DNA from: Sphingomonas sp. PL-96
GTDB lineage: Bacteria > Pseudomonadota > Alphaproteobacteria > Sphingomonadales > Sphingomonadaceae
Assembly: GCF_020707215.1 (NCBI RefSeq)
Contig: NZ_JAJFET010000002.1
Span: 248,001 to 312,000 of the forward strand
DNA length: 64,000 bases
Reading direction: 5' to 3'
Part shown: positions 16,907 through 25,773 of the stretch, piece after piece
Position numbering within the stretch: position 1 is the first letter of the stretch
Layout of the letters: every line of letters begins with the position of its first letter
Program-made: the position numbers and the translations under genes
Notes under the pieces: generated by a model
Database searches by the model: none
Told to the model about the DNA's origin: nothing
Seen by the model: the letters and a program-made list of their open reading frames with translations, nothing else

Positions 16907-17743
16907 TTAATCCCGCTTCGGGCGCAGCGCCTCTGCCAGCGACACGGTCGCGCTGCCGCGGCGAGCGGGCTTGGGCTGGTCGGAGGAGGGGGCCCAGCCG
17001 GTGAGGTAGATCACCTCGTATTGCTCGGCCACGCGGCCGCCGTCGTCGGCGCGCTCAGAAAAGCGGGTGGCGGCCTCGACAAAGGCCGCGCGCGACAAGG
17101 GCGCCCGGTCCACCAGCAAGCTGGTTCCGGCCATGCCGCGCAAGTCCTCGATCAGGCGGCCGAAGCCCGCATAGCGGACGTTGAGCGTCTCCGCATCCGC
17201 CACCGGCAGCGCAAAGCCGGCGCGCATCAGCAGGTCGCCCGCGGACTGCAGCTTCACCTGCGGGTGGACCCGGGCGGCGGGGCGATCCCCCTCGGCCTCC
17301 ATCAGCGTGGCGCGCAACGTGGCGAGCGTCGCCCCGCCGGTGAACGCCGCCAGGAACAGCCCGTCCGGGCGCAGCGCGCGGCGGATCAGGCTGAGTGCGC
17401 CGGGCAGGTCGTTGACCTGGTCCAGCGTGCCGGCCGAGACGATCAGGTCGAAGGAGCCGTCGGCGAACGGCAGCCGGTCCTCGTCGCACTGCACGCCCCC
17501 TGCGGCACGCGCAAAGGCGAAGCCTGGGTCGGCCCGGACGATCCGCGTGCCCGGCAGCGGCAGCCCCGCATCGAAGCAGCCGAGGTCCAGCACGTCGTTG
17601 AATTCGCGGGTGACGGCGTCGAGACGTTCGCTCAGCCCCTCGATCATGAATTGGCGCAGGAAGTTCGCTTCGGCGAAGCGGTTGGCGATGCGGTCGCGAC
17701 GCAGCCGGCGGGCGGCGCGGTGGAAGATTTCAGGCGGTTGCAC
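16907..17743 (-). CDS. SAM-dependent methyltransferase (BioC/NDUFAF5-like)
   Basis: This 278-residue class I methyltransferase has a family-typical opening (PPEIFHRAARRLRRDRIANRF), the SAM motif I region LDLGCFDAG, motif II GVQCDEDRLPFADGSFDLIVSAG and the later RRALRPDGLFLAAFTGG. The opening matches alphaproteobacterial homologues of NDUFAF5, a complex I arginine hydroxylase, and of BioC-like proteins. Its substrate cannot be decided. The start is a GTG at 17743, chosen because VQPPEIF aligns with the family opening. It is divergent from comF with 43 bp between them. Confidence 0.85.
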   Translation of the reverse strand: MQPPEIFHRAARRLRRDRIANRFAEANFLRQFMIEGLSERLDAVTREFNDVLDLGCFDAGLPLPGTRIVRADPGFAFARAAGGVQCDEDRLPFADGSFDLIVSAGTLDQVNDLPGALSLIRRALRPDGLFLAAFTGGATLATLRATLMEAEGDRPAARVHPQVKLQSAGDLLMRAGFALPVADAETLNVRYAGFGRLIEDLRGMAGTSLLVDRAPLSRAAFVEAATRFSERADDGGRVAEQYEVIYLTGWAPSSDQPKPARRGSATVSLAEALRPKRD

Positions 17744-17786
17744 GCGGGCGCTTGTGCGCCTTCGCGGACGCGGCGACAAGGATTGC

Positions 17787-18518
17787 GTGAACCCCGTCGC
17801 CGCCCTGGTCCGACGCAGCATCGCGCTGGCGCTGCCGCCGCGCTGCCCGGCCTGCGGGCAGGTGTCGGAGGCGGACCACCGGTTCTGCGCAGCCTGCTGG
17901 GCGGGCCTGCGCTTCCTGGGGCCGCCGTGGTGTGCTGCCTGTGCGCTGCCGTTCGACCATGATCGCGGGGAGGATGCGTGGTGCGCGGCCTGCCTCGACA
18001 CGCCGCCTGCCCATGCCGGTGCCCGTGCGGCGGTGGCGTACGGCCCGGTGCCACGCGATGTGGCGCTCAAGCTCAAATATGGCGGCAGGCTGGCAGCGGC
18101 AGAGACGATGGCGCGGCTGATGCTGCGGCTGATGCCGGACGATGCCGAGCTGCTGGTCCCGGTGCCGCTCCACCCGCGGCGGCTGTGGTCGCGCGGCTAC
18201 AACCAGGCGGTGCTGATCGCAGGCACCTTGTCGCGGATCGGCGGGGTTCCGGTGTCGGTGGACAGTCTGGTCCGCACCCGCGCGACGTCGCCGTTGCGCG
18301 GCCTGGGGCGGCGTGCGCGTGCCAGGACGCTGGCGGGGGCCTTTGCCGTACCCGCGCATGCCAAGCCCCGCCTCAAGGGCAGGTCGATCGTGCTGGTCGA
18401 CGATGTCTATACCTCCGGCGCGACGGCGGAGGCCTGCACACGCCGGCTGCTGGGCGCGGGCGCGCGGCAGGTCACGGTGCTGTGCTGGGCGCGGGTGCTG
18501 GACGCGGCGCAAGATTGA
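17787..18518 (+). CDS. ComF family protein (phosphoribosyltransferase-like)
   Basis: This 243-residue protein has an N-terminal zinc ribbon with CPAC ... CAAC and two further Cys pairs at about residues 20-65, then a type I phosphoribosyltransferase fold with the motif SIVLVDDVYTSGATAEA near residue 205. ComF is needed for DNA uptake in competent species, but homologues occur widely in non-competent bacteria. The start GTG at 17787 follows AAGGA. It heads the cluster comF-grxC-nitrilase-DUF1178. Confidence 0.9.
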   Translation: MNPVAALVRRSIALALPPRCPACGQVSEADHRFCAACWAGLRFLGPPWCAACALPFDHDRGEDAWCAACLDTPPAHAGARAAVAYGPVPRDVALKLKYGGRLAAAETMARLMLRLMPDDAELLVPVPLHPRRLWSRGYNQAVLIAGTLSRIGGVPVSVDSLVRTRATSPLRGLGRRARARTLAGAFAVPAHAKPRLKGRSIVLVDDVYTSGATAEACTRRLLGAGARQVTVLCWARVLDAAQD

Positions 18519-18550
18519 CAAGCGGCCCTCGCCGCCACACCTCAGCGCGC

Positions 18551-18808
18551 ATGGCAAAGATCGAAATCTATACCAAGGCGTTCTGCCCCTATTGCACCCG
18601 CGCCAAGCGGCTGCTCGACAGCAAGGGCGCGGCGTTCGAGGAAGTCGACATCAGCATGGGCGGCGAGCGCCGGGCAGAGATGATCCAGCGCGCGAACGGC
18701 CGCACGACGGTGCCGCAGGTGTTCATCGACGACCGCCACATCGGCGGGTCGGACGATCTCGCCGCGCTCGACCGGCAGGGGGGACTGGACCCGCTGCTCG
18801 CGCAATGA
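18551..18808 (+). CDS. grxC: glutaredoxin 3
   Basis: This 85-residue glutaredoxin has the dithiol active site CPYC at residues 12-15, the TVPQVFID motif that binds glutathione, and GGSDDLAAL near the C-terminus. It reduces protein disulfides and ribonucleotide reductase with glutathione. Its stop overlaps the ATG of the downstream nitrilase-family gene by 3 bp. Confidence 0.97.
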   Translation: MAKIEIYTKAFCPYCTRAKRLLDSKGAAFEEVDISMGGERRAEMIQRANGRTTVPQVFIDDRHIGGSDDLAALDRQGGLDPLLAQ

Positions 18809-19629
18809 AGATCGCCTTGCTGCAGATGACGAGCGGGATCGACCCGCTCGCCAATGCGGCCGTACTGACCGATGCAGTACGCAACGCCGCTTCCGGTGGC
18901 GCAGCGATGCTGTTCACGCCCGAAATGTCCGGCCTGCTTGATCGCGACCGGGCGCGCGCCGCCGCCTCGATCACTGAAGAGGCCAGCGACCCAGTGCTGG
19001 CGGCGGTGCGTACGGCTGCGGCCGAGCATCGCCTGTGGGTGCAGATCGGATCGCTCGCGATCCGGCGTGCCGACGGGCGGCTCGCGAACCGCAGCTTCGT
19101 GATCGCCCCGGACGGCAGCGTGGCGGCCCGCTATGACAAGCTTCACCTGTTCGACGTCGCCCTGCCGGACGGGGAGCGCTGGCAGGAGTCGGCCGCCTAT
19201 GCGCCCGGGGACGCGGCGGTGGTCGTCGACACACCGGCGGGGCCGCTCGGCCTGTCGGTCTGCTACGACCTGCGCTTCCCGGACCTGTATCGCGCGTTGA
19301 GCGATGCCGGCGCCGAACTCTTGTCGGTGCCCTCTGCCTTCACCCGACCGACCGGTGCCGCTCACTGGCATGTGCTGCTGCGCGCGCGCGCGATCGAGGG
19401 GGCTGGGTTTGTCGTCGCGGCCGCGCAGACGGGCGTGCATGAAGACGGACGCCAGACCTATGGCCATTCGCTGGTGGTCGATCCCTGGGGCAGGGTGCTG
19501 CTCGACATGGGAGAGGCGCCCGGCCTTGGCTTTGCCGAACTCGACCGGCAGGTGCTTGCCGACGTGCGCCGACGGCTGCCGGTGCTGCAGCATCGCCGTC
19601 CCATCCCTCCGGTCGAGCGGCTCGCATGA
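18805..19629 (+). CDS. carbon-nitrogen hydrolase (Nit1/Nit2-like amidase)
   Basis: This 274-residue nitrilase-superfamily protein has the catalytic triad Glu in LFTPEMS, Lys in RYDKLHLFDV and Cys in LSVCYDLRFPDLY. The Nit1/Nit2 clade includes deaminated-glutathione amidase and omega-amidase. The adjacent glutaredoxin makes repair of deaminated glutathione attractive but unproven. It overlaps grxC by 4 bp and DUF1178 by 4 bp, so the three genes are coupled. Confidence 0.93.
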   Translation: MKIALLQMTSGIDPLANAAVLTDAVRNAASGGAAMLFTPEMSGLLDRDRARAAASITEEASDPVLAAVRTAAAEHRLWVQIGSLAIRRADGRLANRSFVIAPDGSVAARYDKLHLFDVALPDGERWQESAAYAPGDAAVVVDTPAGPLGLSVCYDLRFPDLYRALSDAGAELLSVPSAFTRPTGAAHWHVLLRARAIEGAGFVVAAAQTGVHEDGRQTYGHSLVVDPWGRVLLDMGEAPGLGFAELDRQVLADVRRRLPVLQHRRPIPPVERLA

Positions 19630-20063
19630 TCGTGTTCGACCTGCGCTGCGACGGCGGCCATGTCTTCGAAGCCTGGTTCGGCTCCAGCGCCGACTATGCC
19701 GAGCAGCAGGCGCGCGGGCTGGTGCGCTGCCCCTTGTGTGACAGCGCCACGGTCGAGAAAGCGGTGATGGCGCCGAACGTCGCGGCCAAGGGCAACCAGC
19801 GCAGCCCGGCCGAGCCGGCGGTGCCCGACGCGATGAAGGCCGCACTCGCCGCGCTGGCGAAGGCCCAGGCCAAGGCGCTGGAGGGTTCCGAATGGGTCGG
19901 CAGCCGGTTCGCCGATCGCGCCCGCGCCATGCATCTTGGCGAGGAGACCACCGCGCCGATCCACGGCCAGGCGACGATCGAGGAAGCACGGGCGCTGGTG
20001 GACGAGGGGGTTTCCGTCGCGCCGCTCCCGCTGCCGGTGGTGCCGCCCTCCGCCCGCAACTGA
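19626..20063 (+). CDS. DUF1178 family protein
   Basis: This 145-residue protein begins MIVFDLRCDGGHVFEAWFGSS, with Cys8 and a CPLC motif near residue 37 that resemble a small zinc ribbon. A low-complexity Ala/Lys region follows, then GSRFADRARAMHLGEE, the DUF1178 core. Function is unknown. The order grxC-nitrilase-DUF1178 recurs in alphaproteobacteria. Confidence 0.9.
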   Translation: MIVFDLRCDGGHVFEAWFGSSADYAEQQARGLVRCPLCDSATVEKAVMAPNVAAKGNQRSPAEPAVPDAMKAALAALAKAQAKALEGSEWVGSRFADRARAMHLGEETTAPIHGQATIEEARALVDEGVSVAPLPLPVVPPSARN

Positions 20064-20091
20064 GCGCCGGAGAGGGTGAGGTGGAGAAACC

Positions 20092-20201
20092 CGTTCGTCC
20101 TGAGTAGCCATCGAGCGCAGTCGAAATGGCGTATCGAAGGGCCGCGTCCAAGTGCCTCGATACGAGGCTTCGACAGGCTCAGCCTCTACTCAGCACGAGC
20201 G
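20092..20201. repeat. long inverted repeat between convergent DUF1178 and histidine kinase
   Basis: Outer arms CGTTCGTCCTGAGTAG (20092-20107) and CTACTCAGCACGAGCG (20186-20201) pair imperfectly, with nested GTATCGA/TCGATAC and GAGC/GCTC stems inside. It is typical of sphingomonad intergenic repeats, related in its TCGA core to the element at 10070-10162. Probably a bidirectional terminator. Confidence 0.7.
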
Positions 20202-20224
20202 GTTCTTCCTGATGTCTGCGCGCG

Positions 20225-22276
20225 CTAGGCGAGCATCTCCCGGATCTTTGCCGAAAGGTCGTGTATGGCGAACGGCTTGGTGATCATCGCCATGTTGGTG
20301 CCCAGGAAGTCCGCACGGATGGCGGCGTTCTCGGCATAGCCGGTCACGAACAGGATCGGCAGATCGGGCCGGTGCTGGCGCGCGATCTCGGCCAGCTGGC
20401 GGCCGTTCATGCCCGGCAGACCGACGTCGGAGACCATCAGGTCGATGTGCCGGTCCGAGCGCAGGATCGCGATGGCGGCGTTCGGCTCCTCGGCCTCCAA
20501 AGCGGCGTAGGAGAGCTCTTCCAGCACCTCGCGCACCAGCAGCCGGACCGAAGCATCGTCCTCGACCAGCAGCACGGTCTGGCCGCTGCCCTCGGCCACG
20601 GCGGCGGGCGGGGCAGCCAGATCCTGGTCGGACGGCGCTTGCACCGCGCGCAGGTACAGCGACACCGACGTGCCGGCGCCCGGCTGGCTGTGGATGCGGA
20701 CCTGTCCGCCGGACTGGCGTGCAAAGCCGTAGACCATCGACAGCCCCAGGCCGGTGCCCTGGCCGATCGGCTTGGTCGTGAAGAACGGGTCGAAGACCTT
20801 GCCGAGCAGCTCCGGCGGCATGCCGACGCCCGTGTCGGACACGGCGACCACCACATAGCGACCGGGCTCCACGTCCGGCCGTGTGGCGACATAGGCCTCG
20901 TCGAGTTCGACCGCGCGTGTCTCGATCGTCAGCTGCCCGCCCTCCGGCATCGCGTCGCGGGCGTTGATCGTCAGGTTCAGGATGGCGTTTTCGAGCTGGT
21001 TGGCGTCCGTTTCCGCCCACAGCGGCTCGGCGGCCGGCACGATGTGCAGCGCGATGTTCTCGCGGATCGAACGCTGCAGCAGCTGTTCCAGCGAGCCGAT
21101 GAGCTGGTCGATCTCTACCGGCTTGGTGTCCAGCGACTGGCGCCGGGAAAAGGCGAGGAGGCGCGCAGTAAGCCCGGCGGCGCGCTGCGCAGAGGACGAC
21201 GCCGCATCCATGAACCGCTGGAGATCATCGGTGCGGCCCGTCGCCAGCCGCCGCTTCATGATGTCCATTGCGCCGATTACGCCGGTCAGCATGTTGTTGA
21301 AGTCGTGCGCGATGCCGCCGGTCAGCTGGCCAACGGCCTCCATCTTCTGGCTCTGCAGCAGCGCAGCTTCGGCGCGGGCGCGGTTCTCCATCTCCGTTTG
21401 AAGGGCGGCCGTGCGTTCCGCCACCCGCGCTGCAAGCTCCTCTTCGGTCTGCTTGCGGTCGGTGATGTCGATCGCGAAGATATGGAAGCCGTCGATCTCG
21501 CCGCTCGCCGTTCGTCGCGGCAGGTAGCGGATTTCCGCATCACGCCGCCGCCCGTCCCGGTGCGGTATCGACACTTCCAGCCGCACGACCTCTCCGGCCA
21601 GGGCGCGGCGTATGTTCGCCCTGCGGACCGCATAGCCATCCTCGCCCAGGATCTCGGAGATGTGGCGCCCGATCATCTGCTGGGGCGAGGTGTAGAACCA
21701 GTCCTCGTAGAGCCGATTGGCGAAGCGATAGCGCCCTTCGCGATCGACAAAGGCGATCAGCACGGGAAGCGCATCCGCGATCCTGCGGAGCTCTTCCTCG
21801 CTGGACGCGAGCGCGGCCTGGCTTACTTCGAGTTCCCGCATCCGGTCGCGGGTGTCGAACTGGCGCTGGCGCGAGCGCATCGCGGAATCGGTCGCGCTCA
21901 GCAGCGAGGCCGCGCCCAATGGCCGTTCCAGAACGATGGCGTTGCTCGTCAGCCCGAGCAATCGTGCGCGCAGGAGTTCGGATGCGCTGTGCCTGCTTCG
22001 CGGGCGCGCCGCGAGCAGGATGAAAGGCACGTCCGACCAGCTTGGTTGCGCGGCCAGCCTGGTTTGCAACGCACCCGTTCCAAAACGCATGGCCTCTTCG
22101 GTGAGCAGCACCACGCCGACATGCTCGTCCAGCGTCTCAGCGACGTCGCTCAGGTCCGCGCACGCGTCCGCATCATAGCCTTGCCCGCGCAGCAGCCCCA
22201 CCACCGCTTCGGCATCGCGCCCGAACGGTGCCACGACCAGGACGCGGTGGCCCTCCGCGGCGGTTCTATGCCCCAC
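20225..22276 (-). CDS. hybrid sensor histidine kinase/response regulator with degenerate N-terminal receiver
   Basis: This 683-residue soluble kinase has no membrane segment. Residues 11-130 form a receiver-like domain in which the phospho-Asp position is not Asp (VVLLTEEAM). A PAS domain follows at about 160-275 (IAFVDREGRYRFANRLYEDW), then a HisKA domain with the phosphorylatable His324 in GGIAHDFNNML. An HATPase domain carries the NARDAMPEGG, DTGVGM and GQGTGLGLSMV boxes. The C-terminal receiver (about 560-683) is intact, with DVGLPGMNG and TKPF. It overlaps the upstream KaiC-like gene by 11 bp, so the pair should be coupled. Output and signal are unknown. Confidence 0.93.
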   Translation of the reverse strand: MGHRTAAEGHRVLVVAPFGRDAEAVVGLLRGQGYDADACADLSDVAETLDEHVGVVLLTEEAMRFGTGALQTRLAAQPSWSDVPFILLAARPRSRHSASELLRARLLGLTSNAIVLERPLGAASLLSATDSAMRSRQRQFDTRDRMRELEVSQAALASSEEELRRIADALPVLIAFVDREGRYRFANRLYEDWFYTSPQQMIGRHISEILGEDGYAVRRANIRRALAGEVVRLEVSIPHRDGRRRDAEIRYLPRRTASGEIDGFHIFAIDITDRKQTEEELAARVAERTAALQTEMENRARAEAALLQSQKMEAVGQLTGGIAHDFNNMLTGVIGAMDIMKRRLATGRTDDLQRFMDAASSSAQRAAGLTARLLAFSRRQSLDTKPVEIDQLIGSLEQLLQRSIRENIALHIVPAAEPLWAETDANQLENAILNLTINARDAMPEGGQLTIETRAVELDEAYVATRPDVEPGRYVVVAVSDTGVGMPPELLGKVFDPFFTTKPIGQGTGLGLSMVYGFARQSGGQVRIHSQPGAGTSVSLYLRAVQAPSDQDLAAPPAAVAEGSGQTVLLVEDDASVRLLVREVLEELSYAALEAEEPNAAIAILRSDRHIDLMVSDVGLPGMNGRQLAEIARQHRPDLPILFVTGYAENAAIRADFLGTNMAMITKPFAIHDLSAKIREMLA

Positions 22277-23765
22277 GCGCGCGGTTCTCCATCAGCGGCG
22301 AACGCTCTCCAGTATATTCGGGCGTGCCGGTCAGGACGCCCTGGAACGCCACCAGCGGTGCGCCGACGCGGACGCCCTCTGCATCGACCCGGAACTCGCG
22401 GATCGTGTCCTCATGCGCACCCGCCCGGTTCTTCAGGACCGAGATCGCCTTGCGAATGCGCCCATCCGCCTCGAAGAAGCGCAGCAGCAGCACGGCATCG
22501 GCTACATAGGAGATGCTGAGGCTGGATTGCATCGTTCCCAGCAGGCCCTCCTGCGGGTTGATGAGGAAGGTGGCGACCGCCTTCTGGTTCAGGAACGACA
22601 GCAGTTCGTGGATCTGGAGGATCAATTGCTGTTCCTGCGGCATAGCGGCCATATAGCCGTTGAGGCTGTCGATCACGATCAACCGTGCGTCGTCCTCCTC
22701 GACCTGGCGGCGGACGCGGGCGGTGAACTCGCCCGGCGACAGCTCGGCCGGATCGATCTGCTCAATGATCAGCAGTCCCCCGTCGAGATGCTTTTGAAGG
22801 TCGAGGCTGAACGCACGGGCACGGGCCAGCAGCGTCCCGATCCGCTCGTCGAACTGGTAGATGATCGCCCGCTCGCCGCGTTCGCACGCGGCATAGGCAT
22901 ATTGCAGCGCGATGGTCGTCTTGCCCGTACCTGCAGGGCCCGTGATCAGGGTGGAGGTGCCCCGCAGGGGACCCCCGCTCATGAGGGCATCCAGTTCGGG
23001 AACGCCGCTTGGGACGGGCTCCCCCACCGAGGCGCGCAGGTGCTCCGCGGCGATCAGCCGCGGATAGATGTCCAGCCCGCCCTTGCGGATCGAGAAGTCG
23101 TGAAAGCCCGCGGTGAAATCGACGCCGCGCAGCTTCTGGACCTGCAGCCGCCGCCGCGCCGCGCCGAACTCCAGCGTGACCCGTTCCAGCGTGATCACGC
23201 CATGGCACAGGCTGTGGAGGTGGCCGTCCCCACCGCCGTGGGAGGCGGTCAGATCGTCAACCAGCAGCACGGTCGTCTGGCGCCCGGCAAAGAACTGCTT
23301 CAGGGCCAGAACCTGGCGGCGGTAGCGCAACGGATCCTGCGCCAGCAGGCGCATTTCGGAAAGGCTGTCAAAGACCACCCGGCACGGCTGCACGCGCTCC
23401 ACCTCGGTCTCGATCAGCTTGATCGTCTCGCCGAGTTCCATTTCCCAGCTGTGCAGGATCGACTGCTCGCGCCCGGCGCCCAGCACTTCGTCCGCCATGC
23501 TCAGTTCGAAGACGTCGAACTCGTCGATGTCCCAGCCATGGGAAGCGGCCACAATGGCGAGTTCTTCCTTCGTTTCCGACAGGGTGACATAGAGCGCGCG
23601 CTCCCCGCGCCGGGCGGCCTCGCGCAGGAACTGGAGCGACAGGGTGGTCTTGCCGGAACCTGGTGCGCCTTCGAGCAGGTAAAGCCGATTGGCCGGTAGT
23701 CCGCCCTTGAGGATCTGGTCCAATCCTGCGTTTCCGGATGGGATCAGTGCGGCAGTTTCGTTCAT
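22266..23765 (-). CDS. KaiC-like double-domain RecA ATPase
   Basis: This 499-residue protein has two tandem KaiC domains, each with Walker A: GAPGSGKTT at residues 33-41 and GPAGTGKTT in the second. Walker B regions are CRVVFDSLSEM and RLIVIDSLNGYM. At the segment that carries Ser431-Thr432 in cyanobacterial KaiC, the sequence here reads SISYVAD, so a Ser is kept and the Thr appears to be Tyr. No kaiA or kaiB lies nearby. KaiC homologues outside cyanobacteria are linked to stress and histidine-kinase signalling, and here the kinase gene overlaps by 11 bp. A role as ATP-driven sensor for the kinase is inferred. Confidence 0.92.
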   Translation of the reverse strand: MNETAALIPSGNAGLDQILKGGLPANRLYLLEGAPGSGKTTLSLQFLREAARRGERALYVTLSETKEELAIVAASHGWDIDEFDVFELSMADEVLGAGREQSILHSWEMELGETIKLIETEVERVQPCRVVFDSLSEMRLLAQDPLRYRRQVLALKQFFAGRQTTVLLVDDLTASHGGGDGHLHSLCHGVITLERVTLEFGAARRRLQVQKLRGVDFTAGFHDFSIRKGGLDIYPRLIAAEHLRASVGEPVPSGVPELDALMSGGPLRGTSTLITGPAGTGKTTIALQYAYAACERGERAIIYQFDERIGTLLARARAFSLDLQKHLDGGLLIIEQIDPAELSPGEFTARVRRQVEEDDARLIVIDSLNGYMAAMPQEQQLILQIHELLSFLNQKAVATFLINPQEGLLGTMQSSLSISYVADAVLLLRFFEADGRIRKAISVLKNRAGAHEDTIREFRVDAEGVRVGAPLVAFQGVLTGTPEYTGERSPLMENRARGA

Positions 23766-23970
23766 GTAGCGGGCGTCCAACAGAAGCGGTGGCGCCCGTG
23801 TATCACCGTCTTCCGGGCGCGCACAGCGCACAGATGAAGGGCGCCGCCGATGTGCTGCCGCGCACCTTTGACCGGGAATGATGCCCCGAGAGAGGCCAAA
23901 GATGGGCACTCAGATCATGGCCGCCGGTTGGTATGTGGCGGAGGAGGATGTGCCGTGGCAAGGTCGGGCC

Positions 23971-24603
23971 ATGTGTAATCGCTTTCGCATGACAGCTCGA
24001 CAGGCCGAACTGGCGGCGCGCTACGGCGTCGAGCCGCCATATCCTTCCGACATCACGATCCCGCCGCCTGAGCTTTTTCCGAAGCGCGCGGCCTGCGTGG
24101 TGCGGCCGCATTCGATCGACGGTGGCCGCAGCCTGGACGCGATGGCCTGGGGCTTTCCGCGGTCGGTGATGGGCGCGCGGGGGCAGCCGGTCGAGACGCA
24201 GGTGACGAACGTCCGCAACCTGGATAGCCCGTTCTGGCGGACGGCGCTTTCCCGTCCGCTGCAACGGTGCCTGGTGCCGGTTACCAGCTTCAGCGAGTAT
24301 GGGCCGGGACCGAAGGGCGCGCGGCCGTTGTTCTGGTTCGACGTGCCGTCACGGCCGATCTTCAGCTTCGCCGGGATCTGGCGACAGGTGAAGGGCAGGG
24401 CGATGTTCGCTTTTCTGACGACGGAACCGAACAGCATCGTTGCGCCGGTGCACCCCAAGGCGATGCCGCTGATCCTGCATGAAGAGGACGAAGAGCGTTG
24501 GCTCCGCGGCGAGCTGGACGACCTGGTGGCATCTTTTCCGGCGCAGCTGATGACCGTCGTGCAAGATCCCGACCCCAAGCGGGAGTTGACCTGGTCAGAT
24601 TAG
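23971..24603 (+). CDS. SOS response-associated peptidase (SRAP, YedK/HMCES-like)
   Basis: SRAP proteins crosslink to abasic sites in single-stranded DNA through their Cys2 and shield them. The frame opens 31 codons upstream, but the ATG at 23971 gives MCNRF with the required catalytic Cys at position 2 after Met removal, so this start is clear. Other conserved parts are NVRNLDSPFW, RCLVPVTSFSEYG (the active-site Glu equivalent lies in this loop) and HPKAMPLIL with the catalytic His. The 210-residue length fits. It is divergent from the KaiC-like gene. Confidence 0.93.
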   Translation: MCNRFRMTARQAELAARYGVEPPYPSDITIPPPELFPKRAACVVRPHSIDGGRSLDAMAWGFPRSVMGARGQPVETQVTNVRNLDSPFWRTALSRPLQRCLVPVTSFSEYGPGPKGARPLFWFDVPSRPIFSFAGIWRQVKGRAMFAFLTTEPNSIVAPVHPKAMPLILHEEDEERWLRGELDDLVASFPAQLMTVVQDPDPKRELTWSD

Positions 24604-24946
24604 CCCAGCCCGGCGATCACCCACATTGTTCCTCAAAGGCATCACGTGGTTGGAGATATGGCTGGCCCGTCACAGGGCTGCGGCCATAGATTCGCTCAAC
24701 AGGTAGCCGCAGCATGTCCGCGGCCTGCGCGTCCCTCGGCGGTCCTCGCCACGCCCGAGGCGCTTCAACAGAAACATCACCCCGCATGGCATCGACAGCT
24801 CCGCTACCAGGAGTTGTCGATTATGGCAGCGTGGCTGGTAGACGCGATCCGTACGTATACCGAGGTGATACAAGTGCACCCCTCCGGGAGGTTCATTTGA
24901 ACCCAGGCGCTGTGTGGCCGGATGGCGCCAAGTTGCTAGTTTAAAC
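24604..24946. other. 343-bp gene-free stretch next to tRNA-Arg
   Basis: No frame here has family features, codon bias or a credible start, although short frames exist on both strands. Base composition is slightly less GC-rich than the neighbours. I see no integrase remnant or copy of the tRNA 3' end, so there is no support for a mobile-element insertion. A CCTCC-GGGAGG hairpin at about 24880-24890 is the only obvious structure. Confidence 0.5.
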
Positions 24947-25023
24947 TGGTGCCCCGAGAGAGACTCGAACTCCCGACCTGCGGTTTAGGAAACCGTTGCT
25001 CTGTCCTGCTGAGCTATCGGGGC
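24947..25023 (-). tRNA. tRNA-Arg (anticodon CCT)
   Basis: The reverse strand from 25023 folds as a cloverleaf. The acceptor stem is GCCCCGA/TCGGGGC and the D stem GCTC/GAGC. The anticodon arm is ACGGT-TTCCTAA-ACCGC with anticodon CCT, and the T arm GGGAG-TTCGAGT-CTCTC. The discriminator A and CCA are encoded, ending at 24947. Position 27-43 is an A-C mismatch, which is tolerated at that site. It decodes AGG arginine codons, which are rare in this GC-rich genome. Confidence 0.97.
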
Positions 25024-25086
25024 AGCCGCAGATTCCCTAGGTTCGCGTGGCGTGTCCGTCAACGCGGCACGACCTGCCGCCGACGA

Positions 25087-25773
25087 TCAGCTGTCGGGCC
25101 GCAGGCGGTATCCGACGCCCAGTTCGTTGGCGATGACGCTGCCGACGGGCTCGGGCGCCTCCAGCTTCTGGCGCAGGTTGCGGATGACGATGCGCAGATA
25201 TTCGATGCGCGGGTCCTCGTCGCCGCCCCAGGCCGCCGCGAGGGCACGGTCGTGCGTGACGACCCGGCCGATGTGGCGTGCGAGAACCGCAAGCACCTCA
25301 TATTCCTTGCGCGTCAGGTGCAGTTCCTCGCCCCCGCGGCAGACGATCCGCCGGTCGAGGTCAATGCTCAGGTCGCCTCGGCGCACGATCTGCGGCGCCG
25401 TCCCTCCCTGGCCCTGGTGACGAAGGGCGACCCGCAGCCGGGCGAGCAGTTCCTCGGTGTCGAACGGCTTGGTCACGAAATCGTCAGCGCCAAGGTCGAG
25501 TGCGGCGACCTTTTCATCGACGGCATCGCGTGCGGAGACGACCAGCACGACCGTGCCCTCCCGCCCGCGAAGCTGGCCGATGAGGCCAAGGCCGTCTCGA
25601 TCGGGCAGCCCCAGATCGAGCAGCACCGCGCTCGGGTGTTCGGCTGCGGCCTGGTGCAATGCCTCGCGCGCATTGCCCGCCTCCACCACCGTATAGCCGG
25701 CGTGCACTAGTGTGTTGCGCAGGAGGCGACGGATGGCGGGTTCGTCGTCCACCACGAGGATCTTTGCGGGCAT
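25087..25773 (-). CDS. kdpE: two-component response regulator KdpE
   Basis: This 228-residue OmpR-type regulator has a receiver domain with DDE at residues 9-11, the phospho-Asp in LLDLGLPDRDG and Lys in TKPF, then a winged-helix domain with LTRKEYEVLAVLARHIGRVVTHDRAL. It should activate the kdp operon when phosphorylated by KdpD. It starts directly after the kdpD stop with no gap, and is the last gene of the operon. A GCGGCA/TGCCGC hairpin at 25064-25080 follows. Confidence 0.97.
   Translation of the reverse strand: MPAKILVVDDEPAIRRLLRNTLVHAGYTVVEAGNAREALHQAAAEHPSAVLLDLGLPDRDGLGLIGQLRGREGTVVLVVSARDAVDEKVAALDLGADDFVTKPFDTEELLARLRVALRHQGQGGTAPQIVRRGDLSIDLDRRIVCRGGEELHLTRKEYEVLAVLARHIGRVVTHDRALAAAWGGDEDPRIEYLRIVIRNLRQKLEAPEPVGSVIANELGVGYRLRPDS

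Noticed and set aside
24604..24946. Integration site or genomic island next to tRNA-Arg
   Set aside because: No integrase, no repeat of the tRNA 3' end and no foreign genes are visible on either side.
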